Positions 16,715 through 29,139 of a stretch of 64,000 bases of DNA are shown in pieces. Source of the DNA: Burkholderia cepacia GG4 (GTDB taxonomy: Bacteria > Pseudomonadota > Gammaproteobacteria > Burkholderiales > Burkholderiaceae); assembly GCF_000292915.1 (NCBI RefSeq), contig NC_018513.1:1612001-1676000 (forward strand), read 5' to 3'. The translations under genes were made by a program, and so were the position numbers. Within the stretch, counting starts at the first letter, position 1, and the number at the start of each line of letters is the position of its first letter. Below the pieces are notes generated by a model. That model did not search any database, was not told where the DNA came from, and worked only from the letters and a program-made list of their open reading frames with translations.

Positions 16715-17164
16715 TCAGTCGTCCCGTTCGGCGGCGGTCGCGACCACCTTGTCGAGCAGTCGCTCGAACGTCTGGCGCTCGCTGTCGGACAGGCACGCGA
16801 GCAGGCCTTCATTCCACTTGCGCACGATCGGCATGATCTTGCGATGCAGCGCGCGGCCGTCGGTGGTCAGTGCGATCAGCACGATTCGGCCGTCTTCCTC
16901 GCTCGCGCTGCGCTCGAGCAGCCCCTGGCGCAGCAGCGCTTCCGCCGCGCGGCTCGCCTGGCTCTTGTCGAGATTGGTGTGGCGCGCGAGATCCATGATC
17001 GAAAACGGACCGAAGGCGCCGACGGCGGCGATCACGCGCGCCTCGGGCAGCGAGATGTCCAGCTTGTGCCGGTACACCTCGGCGATCCCGCGGTCGGATC
17101 GCTTCGTGAGCGCATGGAGGCGATAGGTCAGAAACTGATCGAGCCCGGCTTGACGGCCTTTCAT
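16715..17164 (-). CDS. MarR family transcriptional regulator
   Basis: 149-residue winged-helix regulator. The DNA-binding core is about 58-100: FGPFSIMDLARHTNLDKSQASRAAEALLRQGLLERSASEEDGR, with the wing EEDGRIV. Helices at both ends would form the dimer interface. Start at 17164 is supported by AGGATTC seven bases upstream. It is 62 bases downstream of the glycerate kinase gene on the same strand and is possibly co-transcribed; its ligand is unknown. Confidence 0.9.
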   Translation of the reverse strand: MKGRQAGLDQFLTYRLHALTKRSDRGIAEVYRHKLDISLPEARVIAAVGAFGPFSIMDLARHTNLDKSQASRAAEALLRQGLLERSASEEDGRIVLIALTTDGRALHRKIMPIVRKWNEGLLACLSDSERQTFERLLDKVVATAAERDD

Positions 17165-17226
17165 GTCGAATCCTGAAAAAAAAGGGCGGGCCCGATTGTT
17201 CCTGTATCGCGCGCTCGGGTCAACGG

Positions 17227-18372
17227 TCAGTGTGCGCCGTACTTCAGCCGTGTCAACTGCTCGGCCTCGTTTGCGAGCAGGTTGGCCGCGTCGCGGATCG
17301 CGACGTCGAGCGTGATCGGACCGGGCGCGGGCGAGAAGCAGCCGGAAAAGTGTTCGGCCAGGCGCGGCAGCGCGGCCGGGTCGACCGCGCCCGACAGCAG
17401 CGACGCGGGCACGCCGGCGACCCGTGCATGACGGCAGGCGATGAACGGCGCCTTGCCGTGCAGCGTCTGCACGTCGGAACGGCCTTCGCCGGTGATCAGC
17501 CAGTCGGCGCCGGCGAGCGCCGCATCGAGCCCGACCTGTCGTGCGACGACTTCCGCGCCGGCTTCGAACTGCGCGCCCAGCATGTGCAGCGCGAAACCGA
17601 GGCCGCCCGCGGCGCCGGCACCCGGCAGGTCGCGGCTCCGGCGGTCGAGCGCTGCCTCGAGCAGGTCGGCGAAGCCGGCGAGTGCGGCATCGAGGGTGGC
17701 GACCTGCTCGGGCGTCACACCCTTTTGCGGGCCGAACACCGCGGTCGCGCCATGCGGGCCCGTGAGCGGGTTGTCGACGTCGGACATGCCGATGAATTCG
17801 GCTTCCTTCAGGCGCGCGTCGAGCCCCGACGCGTCGATTCGCGCGATGTCGGCGAGTCGCGCCGGGACGGGTTCGACCGGCTGGCCGGCCGCGTCGAAGC
17901 ACTGCAGGCCGAGGCCCGCGAGCAGCCCGGCGCCCGCGTCGTTGGTGCTGCTGCCGCCGAGCGCGACGAAGAAGCGGCGTACGCCTTCGTCGAGCAGCGT
18001 GCGGATCGCTTCGCCCATCCCGCGCGTGCTGCGCGCATCGACCGGCACGCTCATGCCGACGGCGTCGGTGATGCCGACGATCTCGGCCGTCTCGACGATC
18101 GCGGTGCGCGCGTCGATCACGCCGACTGCCGCGTCGCGGGCCGCGAGCGACGCGCCGGCGACCCGCAGCGCGCGCCGCGTGCCGCCGCCCGCCAGCATCG
18201 CGTCGAGCGTGCCCTCACCGCCGTCGGCCATCGGGCAGCAGCGCACGACCGCATCGGGCCGGGCACGGCGGATGCCGGTGGCGATCGCGTCCGCGACCTG
18301 CTCGGCGGAAAGCGAGCCTTTGAACGAATCGGGCGCGATGACGACGACAGGCGCGGACGGGGGTTGCGGCAT
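17227..18372 (-). CDS. glxK: Glycerate kinase (GlxK/GarK family)
   Basis: 381-residue enzyme that phosphorylates D-glycerate with ATP (usually to 2-phosphoglycerate) at the end of glyoxylate/tartronate-semialdehyde catabolism. Hallmarks are VVIAPDSFKGSLSAEQVADAI at the N terminus, PMADGGEGTLDAM, GLGGSSTNDAGAGLL-like VALGGSSTNDAGAG about 135-150, and GAAGGLGFAL. Length is normal. It is followed on the same strand by the MarR gene. No glyoxylate carboligase genes are in the window. Confidence 0.9.
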   Translation of the reverse strand: MPQPPSAPVVVIAPDSFKGSLSAEQVADAIATGIRRARPDAVVRCCPMADGGEGTLDAMLAGGGTRRALRVAGASLAARDAAVGVIDARTAIVETAEIVGITDAVGMSVPVDARSTRGMGEAIRTLLDEGVRRFFVALGGSSTNDAGAGLLAGLGLQCFDAAGQPVEPVPARLADIARIDASGLDARLKEAEFIGMSDVDNPLTGPHGATAVFGPQKGVTPEQVATLDAALAGFADLLEAALDRRSRDLPGAGAAGGLGFALHMLGAQFEAGAEVVARQVGLDAALAGADWLITGEGRSDVQTLHGKAPFIACRHARVAGVPASLLSGAVDPAALPRLAEHFSGCFSPAPGPITLDVAIRDAANLLANEAEQLTRLKYGAH

Positions 18373-18773
18373 GGTGTCTCCGGAAGGCGTAATTGGTGTG
18401 AGGAATCGGGGCCGCGACCGCGGCGCACCTCAATTGCAGCTTACAGGATGGTGGCCCCGTGGTGGATACGGCGTTCGGCATAGCGACGATCCGCGTCCAC
18501 AACCCTGCAGGGGAGCGGGCGGGTACGGCGGGTGGGCACCTATGTCGCGCCGATCTGGCGGTATCAGGAAGATTGTTTGCTAGAATAGTCGATTCTTCCG
18601 GCCAAAGCCGTGCTCCGAGCCGCTTGCGCTAGCCATCCGGCGCGTGCAGGGATGGCGTGGCGCTCCGGCGCGGCGTGTGGATCCGACGCAACTCATGCGA
18701 CGCAACTCACGCCGCAGGCAGGCACGGCAAGGAAAACCCGATTCGCTCGAATAATTTTAGGACGATTGAAGCC
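18373..18773. other. Divergent intergenic region, glxK / tig
   Basis: 401 bases without a convincing gene. A TAGAAT at 18581-18586, 190 bases before tig, may be a -10 box; it lies inside an imperfect inverted repeat with arms GGAAGA (18567-18572) and TCTTCC (18594-18599). The last 45 bases before tig are AT-rich and carry its TAGGA ribosome site. Confidence 0.5.
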
Positions 18774-20120
18774 ATGGCTAACGTTGTTGAGAACCTCGGC
18801 AAGCTTGAACGCCGCGTGACGATTTCCCTGCCGAAAGACACCGTGCAGAAGGAAATCGACGCCCGTATCCAGAAACTCGCGAAGAACGTTCGCATGCCGG
18901 GTTTCCGCCCGGGCAAGGTGCCGCTGAAGATGGTCGCCCAGCAGTACTCGGGTCAGGTCGAAGCGGAAGTGCTGAGCGACAAGATCGGCCAGGAATTCTT
19001 CACGATCAGCCGCGCGGAAAACCTGCGCGTGGCCGGCCAGCCGAGCTTCGAGCCGAAGCAGGAGCAGGCAGAAGATGCGTACGCGTTCGACGCGACGTTC
19101 GAGGTCTACCCGGAAGTGAAGATCGGCGATCTGGCGACGGCTGAAGTCGAGCGCTCGACGACGTCGATCGGCGACGCCGAAATCGATCGCACGCTGGACA
19201 TCCTGCGCAAGCAGCGCGTGCACTTCCACGCACGCGGCGAAGCCGGCGAACACGGCGACGGCGGCGCGGACACCGCAGCGAAGAACGGCGACCGCGTGAC
19301 GGTCGACTTCGTCGGCAAGATCGACGACGTCGCGTTCCAGGGCGGCACGGCCGAAGACTTCCCGTTCGTGCTCGGCGAAGGCCGCATGCTGCCGGAATTC
19401 GAAACGGCAGCACTCGGCCTGAAGGCCGGCGAAGCACGCACGTTCGACCTGAAGTTCCCGGATGACTACCACGGCAAGGACGTGGCGGGCAAGACGGCGC
19501 AATTCACGGTCACGATGAAGAAGATCGAGTGGCCGCACCTGCCGGAAATCGACGGCGAATTCGCGAAGTCGCTCGGCATCGAAGACGGCGACCTGACGAA
19601 GATGCGCGGCGAGATCAAGGACAACCTCGAGCGCGAAGCGAAGCGTCGCACGCAGTCGATCGTCAAGAACCAGGTGATGGACGCGCTGCTGAAGATTTCC
19701 GAACTCGACGTGCCGAAGGCGCTGATCGAGCAGGACCAGCAACGCCTCGTCGAAATGGCTCGCCAGGATCTGGCGCAGCGCGGCGTGCCGAACGCGAAGG
19801 ACGCACCGATCCCGGCCGAGATGTTCGCCGAGCAGGCAGAGCGTCGCGTGAAGCTGGGCCTCGTGCTGGCCGAGCTCGTGAAGTCGAACAGCCTCGAAGC
19901 GAAGCCGGAGCAGATCCGCGCGGAAGTCGACGAGTTCGCGAAGAGCTACGAAGACCCGAAGGAAGTGGTCCGCTGGTATTATTCCAACCAGCAGCGCCTC
20001 GCCGAGATGGAAGCGTTCGTCGTTGAAAGCAACGTCGTCGACTTCGTGCTGGGCAAGGCAAAGGTGACGGACAAGGAAGTGAGCTTCGAGGCACTCGCGA
20101 GCGCATCGGCGCAAGCGTAA
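18774..20120 (+). CDS. tig: Trigger factor (ribosome-bound chaperone, peptidyl-prolyl isomerase)
   Basis: 448-residue chaperone that binds nascent chains at the ribosome exit. The ribosome-binding signature is in the N-terminal domain ([12 protein letters not shown], about 42-53). The FKBP-type isomerase domain is about 165-250 ([33 protein letters not shown]). The C-terminal substrate-binding arm fills the rest. A His/Gly-rich insertion [20 protein letters not shown] precedes the FKBP domain and is a little longer than in E. coli. ATG at 18774 has TAGGA upstream. A terminator separates it from clpP. Confidence 0.97.
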   Translation: MANVVENLGKLERRVTISLPKDTVQKEIDARIQKLAKNVRMPGFRPGKVPLKMVAQQYSGQVEAEVLSDKIGQEFFTISRAENLRVAGQPSFEPKQEQAEDAYAFDATFEVYPEVKIGDLATAEVERSTTSIGDAEIDRTLDILRKQRVHFHARGEAGEHGDGGADTAAKNGDRVTVDFVGKIDDVAFQGGTAEDFPFVLGEGRMLPEFETAALGLKAGEARTFDLKFPDDYHGKDVAGKTAQFTVTMKKIEWPHLPEIDGEFAKSLGIEDGDLTKMRGEIKDNLEREAKRRTQSIVKNQVMDALLKISELDVPKALIEQDQQRLVEMARQDLAQRGVPNAKDAPIPAEMFAEQAERRVKLGLVLAELVKSNSLEAKPEQIRAEVDEFAKSYEDPKEVVRWYYSNQQRLAEMEAFVVESNVVDFVLGKAKVTDKEVSFEALASASAQA

Positions 20121-20132
20121 GTGTCGCTCTAG

Positions 20133-20174
20133 CGGCGTGCCGGCTGTCGGAGCGACGGCCCGCACGCCGTTTTT
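20133..20174 (+). terminator. Terminator between tig and clpP
   Basis: Stem CGGCGTGC (20133-20140) with GCACGCCG (20162-20169), a secondary stem inside the loop, then five T. tig and clpP are thus at least partly separate transcripts. Confidence 0.7.
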
Positions 20175-20260
20175 ACGTCAAGCGCACGGTTGCCATTAAT
20201 ATGGCGATTGAGCGGGCGGCTTCCCTCCGTTCAATTTTCCATTCGAACAAGGTTCATTGA

Positions 20261-20914
20261 ATGATCACTCGCGCTGAATTGCTGGACATGCTTGCTTCGA
20301 ACGCGCCGCAGGGTTTCGAGGCGCAAGCGCTGGGGCTGGTGCCGATCGTCGTCGAAACGAGCGGCCGCGGCGAGCGTTCGTACGATATCTATTCGCGTCT
20401 CCTGAAGGAGCGCCTGGTGTTCATGGTCGGCGAAGTGAACGACCAGACCGCCAACCTCGTGGTCGCGCAACTGCTGTTCCTCGAGAGCGAGAATCCCGAC
20501 AAGGACATCAGCCTCTACATCAACAGCCCGGGCGGCTCGGTGTCGGCCGGCATGGCGATCTACGACACGATGCAGTTCATCAAGCCGGACGTATCGACCC
20601 TCTGCATGGGCCTCGCGGCCAGCATGGGCGCGTTCCTGCTCGCATCGGGTGCGAAGGGCAAGCGCTTCGCGCTGCCGAACTCGCGCGTGATGATTCACCA
20701 GCCGCTCGGCGGCGCACGCGGCCAGGCTTCCGACATCGAGATCCAGGCGCGCGAAATCCTCTACCTGAAGGAGCGGCTGAACAACCTGCTCGCGCAGCAC
20801 ACGGGCCAGGACGTCGAGCGCATCGCGCGCGACACCGACCGTGATAACTTCATGTCGAGCGAGGACGCGAAGGCGTACGGGCTGATCGATCAGGTGCTGT
20901 TGAAGCGCCCGTAA
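20261..20914 (+). CDS. clpP: ATP-dependent Clp protease proteolytic subunit
   Basis: 217-residue serine protease forming the tetradecameric chamber that degrades proteins fed by ClpX or ClpA. Catalytic triad by pattern: Ser121 in GLAASMGAF, His146 in [10 protein letters not shown], Asp195 in DTDRDNF, each offset by 10 from E. coli numbering. The N-terminal propeptide-like segment ([25 protein letters not shown]) is longer than in E. coli. clpX follows after 164 bases on the same strand. Confidence 0.98.
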
Positions 20915-21078
20915 GTTTAAGTGGGGTGCCGCCCCGATTTGCGCGGCGCCCCGGCCACGTCCCGAGTGCCTTGAGCATCTGCGGCAAGCGCATCCAGCCG
21001 GCTCCGGTCGCGCCCTAGGCGCGGCGTTCGGAGCATTCGGCGTATCATGTCATCTACCTGTCCGGAGGCTCTACATTC

Positions 21079-22350
<1,272 letters not shown>

Positions 22351-22374
22351 CCGGCTTGCCGACGATGTTCTGCG

Positions 22375-22412
22375 AAAAAGGCCGTTCATGAGACCGTGGG
22401 CGGCTTTTTTTC
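22375..22412 (+). terminator. Terminator after clpX
   Basis: Arms AAAAAGGCCG (22375-22384) and CGGCTTTTTT (22401-22410), one G-U pair, 16-base loop, T run of seven. Confidence 0.75.
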
Positions 22413-22547
22413 GTTTATCTTGTGGGTAACTCTGACTCGAAACGCGGTGGTTACTTTCTTACCGAATATTTCCCGCACTTGAAGGCTTGCAATTCGTTGT
22501 GGCGGCCTCAATTACCGAACAATTGATTCCACTCATGGGGAAATGAA

Positions 22548-24971
<2,424 letters not shown>

Positions 24972-25008
24972 GCATCGCGACACCGTTCTTCCTGACGGTT
25001 GTTCACGA

Positions 25009-25037
25009 AACCCGCGGCGTAGCCGCGGGTTTTTTTA
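25009..25037 (+). terminator. Terminator after lon
   Basis: 10-bp stem AACCCGCGGC (25009-25018) with GCCGCGGGTT (25022-25031), loop GTA, then a run of T to 25036. Confidence 0.9.
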
Positions 25038-25175
25038 TGCGTATCGGAATCGTGCGCGCGAGCGTTAAAAATATTCGCGCCAGGGCTTTGCAAAATGATC
25101 GGGGATGAATTAAACTTGCGGGCTCGCTGGTTGTTGATGCCGAAACGCAGATCGCAGCCAGAACGAATCGGAAAC

Positions 25176-25251
25176 GGGTGCTTAGCTCAGCTGGTAGAGC
25201 GGCGCCCTTACAAGGCGTAGGTCGGGGGTTCGAACCCCTCAGCACCCACCA
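25176..25251 (+). tRNA. tRNA-Val (anticodon UAC)
   Basis: 76 bases including CCA. Acceptor GGGTGCT/AGCACCC, D arm TAGCTCAGCTGGTAGAGC, anticodon TAC at 25209-25211, T arm GGGGG-TTCGAAC-CCCTC. tRNA-Asp follows 23 bases later, so both are one transcript. Confidence 0.98.
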
Positions 25252-25274
25252 GTTTCCTGATTCAGCCAGACCAA

Positions 25275-25351
25275 GGAGCGGTAGTTCAGTCGGTTAGAAT
25301 ACCGGCCTGTCACGCCGGGGGTCGCGGGTTCGAGTCCCGTCCGCTCCGCCA
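25275..25351 (+). tRNA. tRNA-Asp (anticodon GUC)
   Basis: 77 bases including CCA. Acceptor GGAGCGG/CCGCTCC, anticodon GTC at 25309-25311 in CCTGTCACG, T arm GCGGG-TTCGAGT-CCCGT. Its last 21 bases plus the following terminator are duplicated at 25515-25575. Confidence 0.98.
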
Positions 25352-25392
25352 AAAAAATGAAAAAGCCCGCCTTGTGCGGGCTTTTTCATTTG
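25331..25392 (+). repeat. tRNA-Asp 3' end plus terminator, copy 1 of a direct repeat
   Basis: 62 bases comprising the last 21 bases of tRNA-Asp and the hairpin AAAAAGCCCGC...GCGGGCTTTTT. Copy 2 is at 25515-25575, differing by two substitutions and one indel. Confidence 0.9.
25358..25392 (+). terminator. Terminator after tRNA-Val/tRNA-Asp
   Basis: Stem AAAAAGCCCGC paired with GCGGGCTTTTT, loop CTTGT, seven bases after the tRNA-Asp CCA. Confidence 0.85.
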
Positions 25393-25514
25393 TATCGTTG
25401 ATCGCGCCCGCTTGCGGGCGCGTGACTGCGGCGCGGAGGAAGCCGCCTGCGCGGCTTCCGGCGGGACGCGAAGGGCTGCGCTTGCAAGCGCAGCCGCGGC
25501 CTGCAGGATGTAGG
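25393..25514. repeat. Hairpin-rich insert between the two tRNA-Asp 3' copies
   Basis: Three strong stems in 100 bases: 25403-25410 with 25415-25422 (8 bp, loop CTTG); 25438-25446 with 25451-25459 (9 bp, loop CTGC); 25474-25483 with 25486-25495 (10 complementary bases around GC). No open frame of note. Looks like a palindromic intergenic element bounded by the tRNA-Asp 3' repeats. Confidence 0.65.
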
Positions 25515-25575
25515 CGAGTCCCGTCCGCTCCGCCAGAAAATGAGAAAGCCCGCCTTGTGCGGGCTTTTTCATTTG
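25515..25575 (+). repeat. tRNA-Asp 3' end plus terminator, copy 2
   Basis: Repeats 25331-25392: CGAGTCCCGTCCGCTCCGCC, then a second copy of the terminator hairpin. The 5' two thirds of the tRNA is absent, so this is not a functional tRNA. It resembles an att-like or tandem-duplication scar. Confidence 0.85.
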
Positions 25576-25672
25576 CGTCGCCGGTTGCGACCGCTCGTTG
25601 CGCGCCTGCTTTTTTCCCGTCCCACCCCGTATGTTGTAATATCGGTCGTTTTGTCCAATTTTCCCGTCACGC

Positions 25673-27607
25673 ATGCTCGATTTCTTCCGTAATCACCAGC
25701 GCCTGATGATGGCGCTCCTGCTCCTGATCGTATTGCCGGGGCTGGGTTTCGTCGGGATCCAAGGTTTCCGCGGCTTCTTCGACGACAGTGCGAACGTCGC
25801 GGCGATCAACGGGCACAAGATCACGCGGGTCGAATTCGACGGCGCGTTCCGCCAGCAGATCGACCAGGCGCGCCAGGCGCTTGGCGGGCAGTTCGACATC
25901 AAGGCGTTCGACACGCCCGACCATCGCAAGCAGGTGCTCGATGGCCTGATCCAGCAACGCGTGCTGGCCGACGAGACGCAGCGTCTGCACCTGACCGCGT
26001 CCGACAACGCAGTGCGCGACGCGCTGATGAGCGACCCGATGATCGCGTCGCTGAAGAAGCCCGACGGTTCGATCGACGTCGAACGCTATGCGCAGCTGCT
26101 GTCGTTCCAGGGGATGACGCCCGAGCAGTACCAGGAGCGCGTGCGCTACAGCCTCGCGCTGCAGCAGATTCCGGCAAGCATCGTGTCGAGCGCGTTTACG
26201 CCGAAGAGCCTCGCGGAACGTCTGTCGGGGCTGGCCGCGCAGCAGCGTGAAGTGCAGGCGCTCGTGCTGAAGACGGGCGACTATGCCGCGAAGGTGCAGC
26301 CGACCGACGCGCAGCTCGCCGCGTACTACGACGCGCACAAGCAGAGCTTCGCGACGCCGGAGACCGCGACGATCCAGTATCTCGTCTATTCGCCGGCGGC
26401 GGCCGCCGCGAGCGCACAGCCGACCGATGCGGACATCAAGAAGTTCTACGACGACAACCCGACGCACTTCCGCTCGGAAGCGCAGGTGCGCGTGAGCCAC
26501 ATCTTCATCGCCGCGGCGAGCAATGCAAGCGCGGCCGACAAAGCGGCCGCGAAGGCGAAGGCCGAGCAACTGCTGGCCGACGTGAAGGCGCATCCGGACC
26601 AGTTCGCGCAGATCGCGCAGAAGAGCTCGCAGGACGCGCCGTCGGCAGCGAAGGGCGGCGACCTCGGCTTCATCACGCGCGGCTCGACGGCGGGCGGCAA
26701 GGCATTCGACGACGCCGCATTCGCGCTGAAGCAGGGCGACGTGAGCGGTATCGTGCAATCGGATCTCGGCTTCCACATCCTGAAGGCGACCGAAGTGAAG
26801 CCGTCGGTGATCAAGTCGTTCGCGGACGTGAAGGACCAGATCGCAGTCGAGCTGAAGCAGCAGTACGCAGCGAAGGCGTTCTCGGACAACGCGGAAGGCT
26901 TCACGTCGACCGTCTACGAAAAGGCGAAGACGCTGCAGCCGGCCGCCGACAAGTACAAGCTGACGATCCAGACGGCCAGCGTCATGCCGACGCCGAACCC
27001 GCAGCTGCCGCCGACGAGCCCGTTGAACAATCCGAAGTTCCTTGCCGCCGTGTTCGCGAACGACTCGGTGAAGAGCCAGAACAACACGCAGGCGATCGAC
27101 GTGGGCAACAACACGCTGATCTCGGCGCGCGTCACCGACCACAAGTCGGCTGCCGTGCCGGCGCTCGACGCGATCAAGGACGTCGTGCGTCAGAAGGTCG
27201 TCGCCGAGCAGGCCGCGGAACTCGCGAAGAAGGACGGAGCGGCGAAGCTGGCCGAGCTGCAGAAGTCGAAGTCGGCCGATGGCTTCACGGCGGCGCAGAA
27301 GGTGTCGCGCACGCAATCGCAGGGCCTGACGCCGGCGGCGCTGAGCGCCGTCTACAAGGTCGATGCAAAGACGCTGCCGGCCTACGTCGGTGTCGATCTC
27401 GGTGCGGACGGCTACGCGATCTATCGCGTGAACGCGGTGATCGCGGGTTCGGCGGTCGATCCGCAGCAGCTCGCGGCCGCGCAGCAGCAGATGGCGCAGG
27501 TCGAAGCCCAAAGCGAAGGCGAAGCGTATCTCACCGCGCTGCGCGATCGCTCGAAGGTGAAGCTGTACGGAACGGCACCGAGCCAGTCGCAGGACGGCGG
27601 CAACTAA
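25673..27607 (+). CDS. ppiD: SurA/PpiD-type periplasmic peptidyl-prolyl isomerase
   Basis: 644-residue chaperone of the Sec exit site. One N-terminal membrane anchor (LMMALLLLIVLPGLGFVGI, about 11-29) places the rest in the periplasm. SurA-like chaperone region about 40-200; parvulin-type isomerase domain about 265-360 (VRVSHIFIAAAS...GGDLGFITRGS...FDDAAFALKQGDVSGIVQSDLGFHILK). The C-terminal third is helical and repeats GAP-like Ala/Lys-rich segments. Position after clp/lon genes matches the lon-ppiD order of many proteobacteria. It ends at a strong terminator. Confidence 0.94.
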   Translation: MLDFFRNHQRLMMALLLLIVLPGLGFVGIQGFRGFFDDSANVAAINGHKITRVEFDGAFRQQIDQARQALGGQFDIKAFDTPDHRKQVLDGLIQQRVLADETQRLHLTASDNAVRDALMSDPMIASLKKPDGSIDVERYAQLLSFQGMTPEQYQERVRYSLALQQIPASIVSSAFTPKSLAERLSGLAAQQREVQALVLKTGDYAAKVQPTDAQLAAYYDAHKQSFATPETATIQYLVYSPAAAAASAQPTDADIKKFYDDNPTHFRSEAQVRVSHIFIAAASNASAADKAAAKAKAEQLLADVKAHPDQFAQIAQKSSQDAPSAAKGGDLGFITRGSTAGGKAFDDAAFALKQGDVSGIVQSDLGFHILKATEVKPSVIKSFADVKDQIAVELKQQYAAKAFSDNAEGFTSTVYEKAKTLQPAADKYKLTIQTASVMPTPNPQLPPTSPLNNPKFLAAVFANDSVKSQNNTQAIDVGNNTLISARVTDHKSAAVPALDAIKDVVRQKVVAEQAAELAKKDGAAKLAELQKSKSADGFTAAQKVSRTQSQGLTPAALSAVYKVDAKTLPAYVGVDLGADGYAIYRVNAVIAGSAVDPQQLAAAQQQMAQVEAQSEGEAYLTALRDRSKVKLYGTAPSQSQDGGN

Positions 27608-27637
27608 GCGCCGTTCACGGTTTCGCACGCAACAACG

Positions 27638-27666
27638 AAAAGCCCCGCTTCGAGCGGGGCTTTTTG
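27638..27666 (+). terminator. Terminator after ppiD
   Basis: 12-bp stem AAAAGCCCCGCT (27638-27649) with AGCGGGGCTTTT (27653-27664), loop TCG. Being symmetrical, it can also serve the convergent tesA gene. Confidence 0.9.
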
Positions 27667-27688
27667 CTTTCCGGCGCGGGGCGAGTCG

Positions 27689-28363
27689 TCAGCCGCGCGG
27701 CCTGCCGAGCAGCGGCTTCAGCGCCGGCCACACGTTATCGAGCAGGATGCCCTGCGCCTGCTGCGCGGGATGCATCTGGTCGGACTGGAACATCTCCGGC
27801 TTGTTTTCGATCCCGGCCAGCAGGAACGGCACGAGTGGTACGCCGAGCTCCTTGGAGAGCCGCGTATAGACCGCGTGGAATTTTTGCGTGTAGTCGGGGC
27901 CGTAGTTGGGCGGCACGTACATGCCGACCAGCACGACCTTCGCTCGTGCCTGACGCGCATCGGCGATGATGTCGCGCAGGTTCTGCTCGGTCGTCGCGAG
28001 CGGCACGCCGCGCAGCGCATCGTTTGCGCCGAGCTCGACGACGACGATCGACGGCTTGAGCCGCTGCAGCACCGCGGGCAGCCGCGCGCGGCCGCCGCTC
28101 GTGGTGTCGCCGCTGACGCTCGCGTTCGCGACGCTATAATCGATTCGCTCGGTTGCGAGCCGTTGCCGCAGCAGCGCAACCCAGCCGGTGTCGCGCGGCA
28201 GCCCGTATTCGGCTGACAGGCTGTCGCCGAGCACGACGAGCGCGGGCTGGCCCGATGTCGGGGTCGCAGCCGTCGCAGCGCGTGCGGGCACGGTTGATGC
28301 GACCAGGGTACCCAGCAGCGCGGCGAGCGCCGCGCGTCTTCTCCAGCGGAATGTCGTGTCCAT
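27689..28363 (-). CDS. tesA: TesA-like arylesterase / multifunctional SGNH hydrolase
   Basis: 224-residue periplasmic esterase/thioesterase of the TAP family. Signal peptide MDTTFRWRRRAALAALLGTLVASTVPARAA. SGNH blocks: Ser48 in VLGDSLSAEYG, Gly in SVSGDTTSGG, Asn in ELGANDALRG, and the Asp-His pair in QSDQMHPA near the end. Its start codon at 28363 overlaps the start of the divergent ABC gene by two bases. The tesA/ybbA divergent overlap is also found in E. coli. Confidence 0.92.
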   Translation of the reverse strand: MDTTFRWRRRAALAALLGTLVASTVPARAATAATPTSGQPALVVLGDSLSAEYGLPRDTGWVALLRQRLATERIDYSVANASVSGDTTSGGRARLPAVLQRLKPSIVVVELGANDALRGVPLATTEQNLRDIIADARQARAKVVLVGMYVPPNYGPDYTQKFHAVYTRLSKELGVPLVPFLLAGIENKPEMFQSDQMHPAQQAQGILLDNVWPALKPLLGRPRG

Positions 28364-28364
28364 G
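28361..28364. other. Overlapping head-to-head start codons (CATG)
   Basis: The sequence CATG holds both starts: CAT (28361-28363) is the tesA ATG on the minus strand, ATG (28362-28364) starts the ABC gene on the plus strand. There is no intergenic space, so each gene's promoter and ribosome site lie inside the other gene's 5' coding sequence. Confidence 0.9.
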
Positions 28365-29063
28365 TTCAAGATTACCGATCCGATCATCGAAGTCCATGAC
28401 GTGTGCAAGCGGGTCGCCGATGCAACCGGCGAGCTGACGATCCTCGACGGCATCACGCTCGCCGTGCAGCCCGGCAGCAGCCTCGCGATCGTCGGTGCAT
28501 CGGGGTCGGGCAAATCGACGTTGCTCGGCCTGCTTGCCGGGTTGGACAGCGCGACGAGCGGTACGGTTCGCTTGCTCGGCCGCGCGCTGGATCAGCTCGA
28601 CGAGGACGAGCGCGCCGCGCTGCGCAACGGCGCGGTCGGGTTCGTGTTCCAGTCGTTCCAGTTGATGCCGCATCTGACGGCGCTTGAAAACGTGATGTTG
28701 CCGCTCGAGCTGCAGGGCGGCATCAGTGCGCGTGACGCGGCCGATCGTGCCCGCGCGCTGCTCGTGCAGGTCGGTCTCGGCGAGCGCACCGCGCATTATC
28801 CGAAGCTGCTGTCGGGTGGTGAGCAGCAGCGTGTCGCGCTCGCGCGTGCATTCGTCACGCACCCGGCGATCCTGTTCGCCGATGAGCCGACCGGCAGCCT
28901 CGACGCAGCCACGGGCCATGCGGTCATCGACCTGATGTTCGAGTTGAATCGCACGCACGGCGCGACGCTCGTGCTCGTCACGCATGATGCCGAACTCGCG
29001 CGGCGCTGCGCGACGACGGTGACGATCGACGCCGGACGCATCGTCGCACCGCACGCGATGTAG
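28362..29063 (+). CDS. ybbA: ABC transporter ATP-binding protein (YbbA/LolD-like)
   Basis: 233-residue ATPase of the MacB/LolD/YbbA group. Walker A GASGSGKS at 45-52, Q loop FVFQSFQLMPHLTALENVMLPLEL typical of this group, signature LSGGEQQRVALARAF, Walker B ILFADEPTGSLD, switch His in VTHDAEL. Its partner in E. coli, the permease YbbP, is not adjacent: the next gene is convergent pgi. A long stem-loop without T run (29082-29120) lies just after it. Confidence 0.92.
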   Translation: MFKITDPIIEVHDVCKRVADATGELTILDGITLAVQPGSSLAIVGASGSGKSTLLGLLAGLDSATSGTVRLLGRALDQLDEDERAALRNGAVGFVFQSFQLMPHLTALENVMLPLELQGGISARDAADRARALLVQVGLGERTAHYPKLLSGGEQQRVALARAFVTHPAILFADEPTGSLDAATGHAVIDLMFELNRTHGATLVLVTHDAELARRCATTVTIDAGRIVAPHAM

Positions 29064-29081
29064 CGCGACGCTGAATTTTCT

Positions 29082-29120
29082 TGCCGGACGCGCAAGGTCG
29101 ATCGCCCTGTGCGTCCGGCA
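29082..29120. terminator. 10-bp hairpin between convergent ybbA and pgi
   Basis: Stem TGCCGGACGC (29082-29091) with GCGTCCGGCA (29111-29120), 19-base loop. No T run on either side. Its place between converging genes suggests a bidirectional stop or mRNA 3' stabiliser. Confidence 0.4.
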
Positions 29121-29139
29121 TGCGCATGACGCTGTCGCG

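Noticed and set aside
22413..22547. Possible heat-shock sigma32 promoter before lon (CTTGAAG near 22480)
   Set aside because: The only CCTCAATT-like -10 is about 21 bases away, outside the usual spacing; not called.
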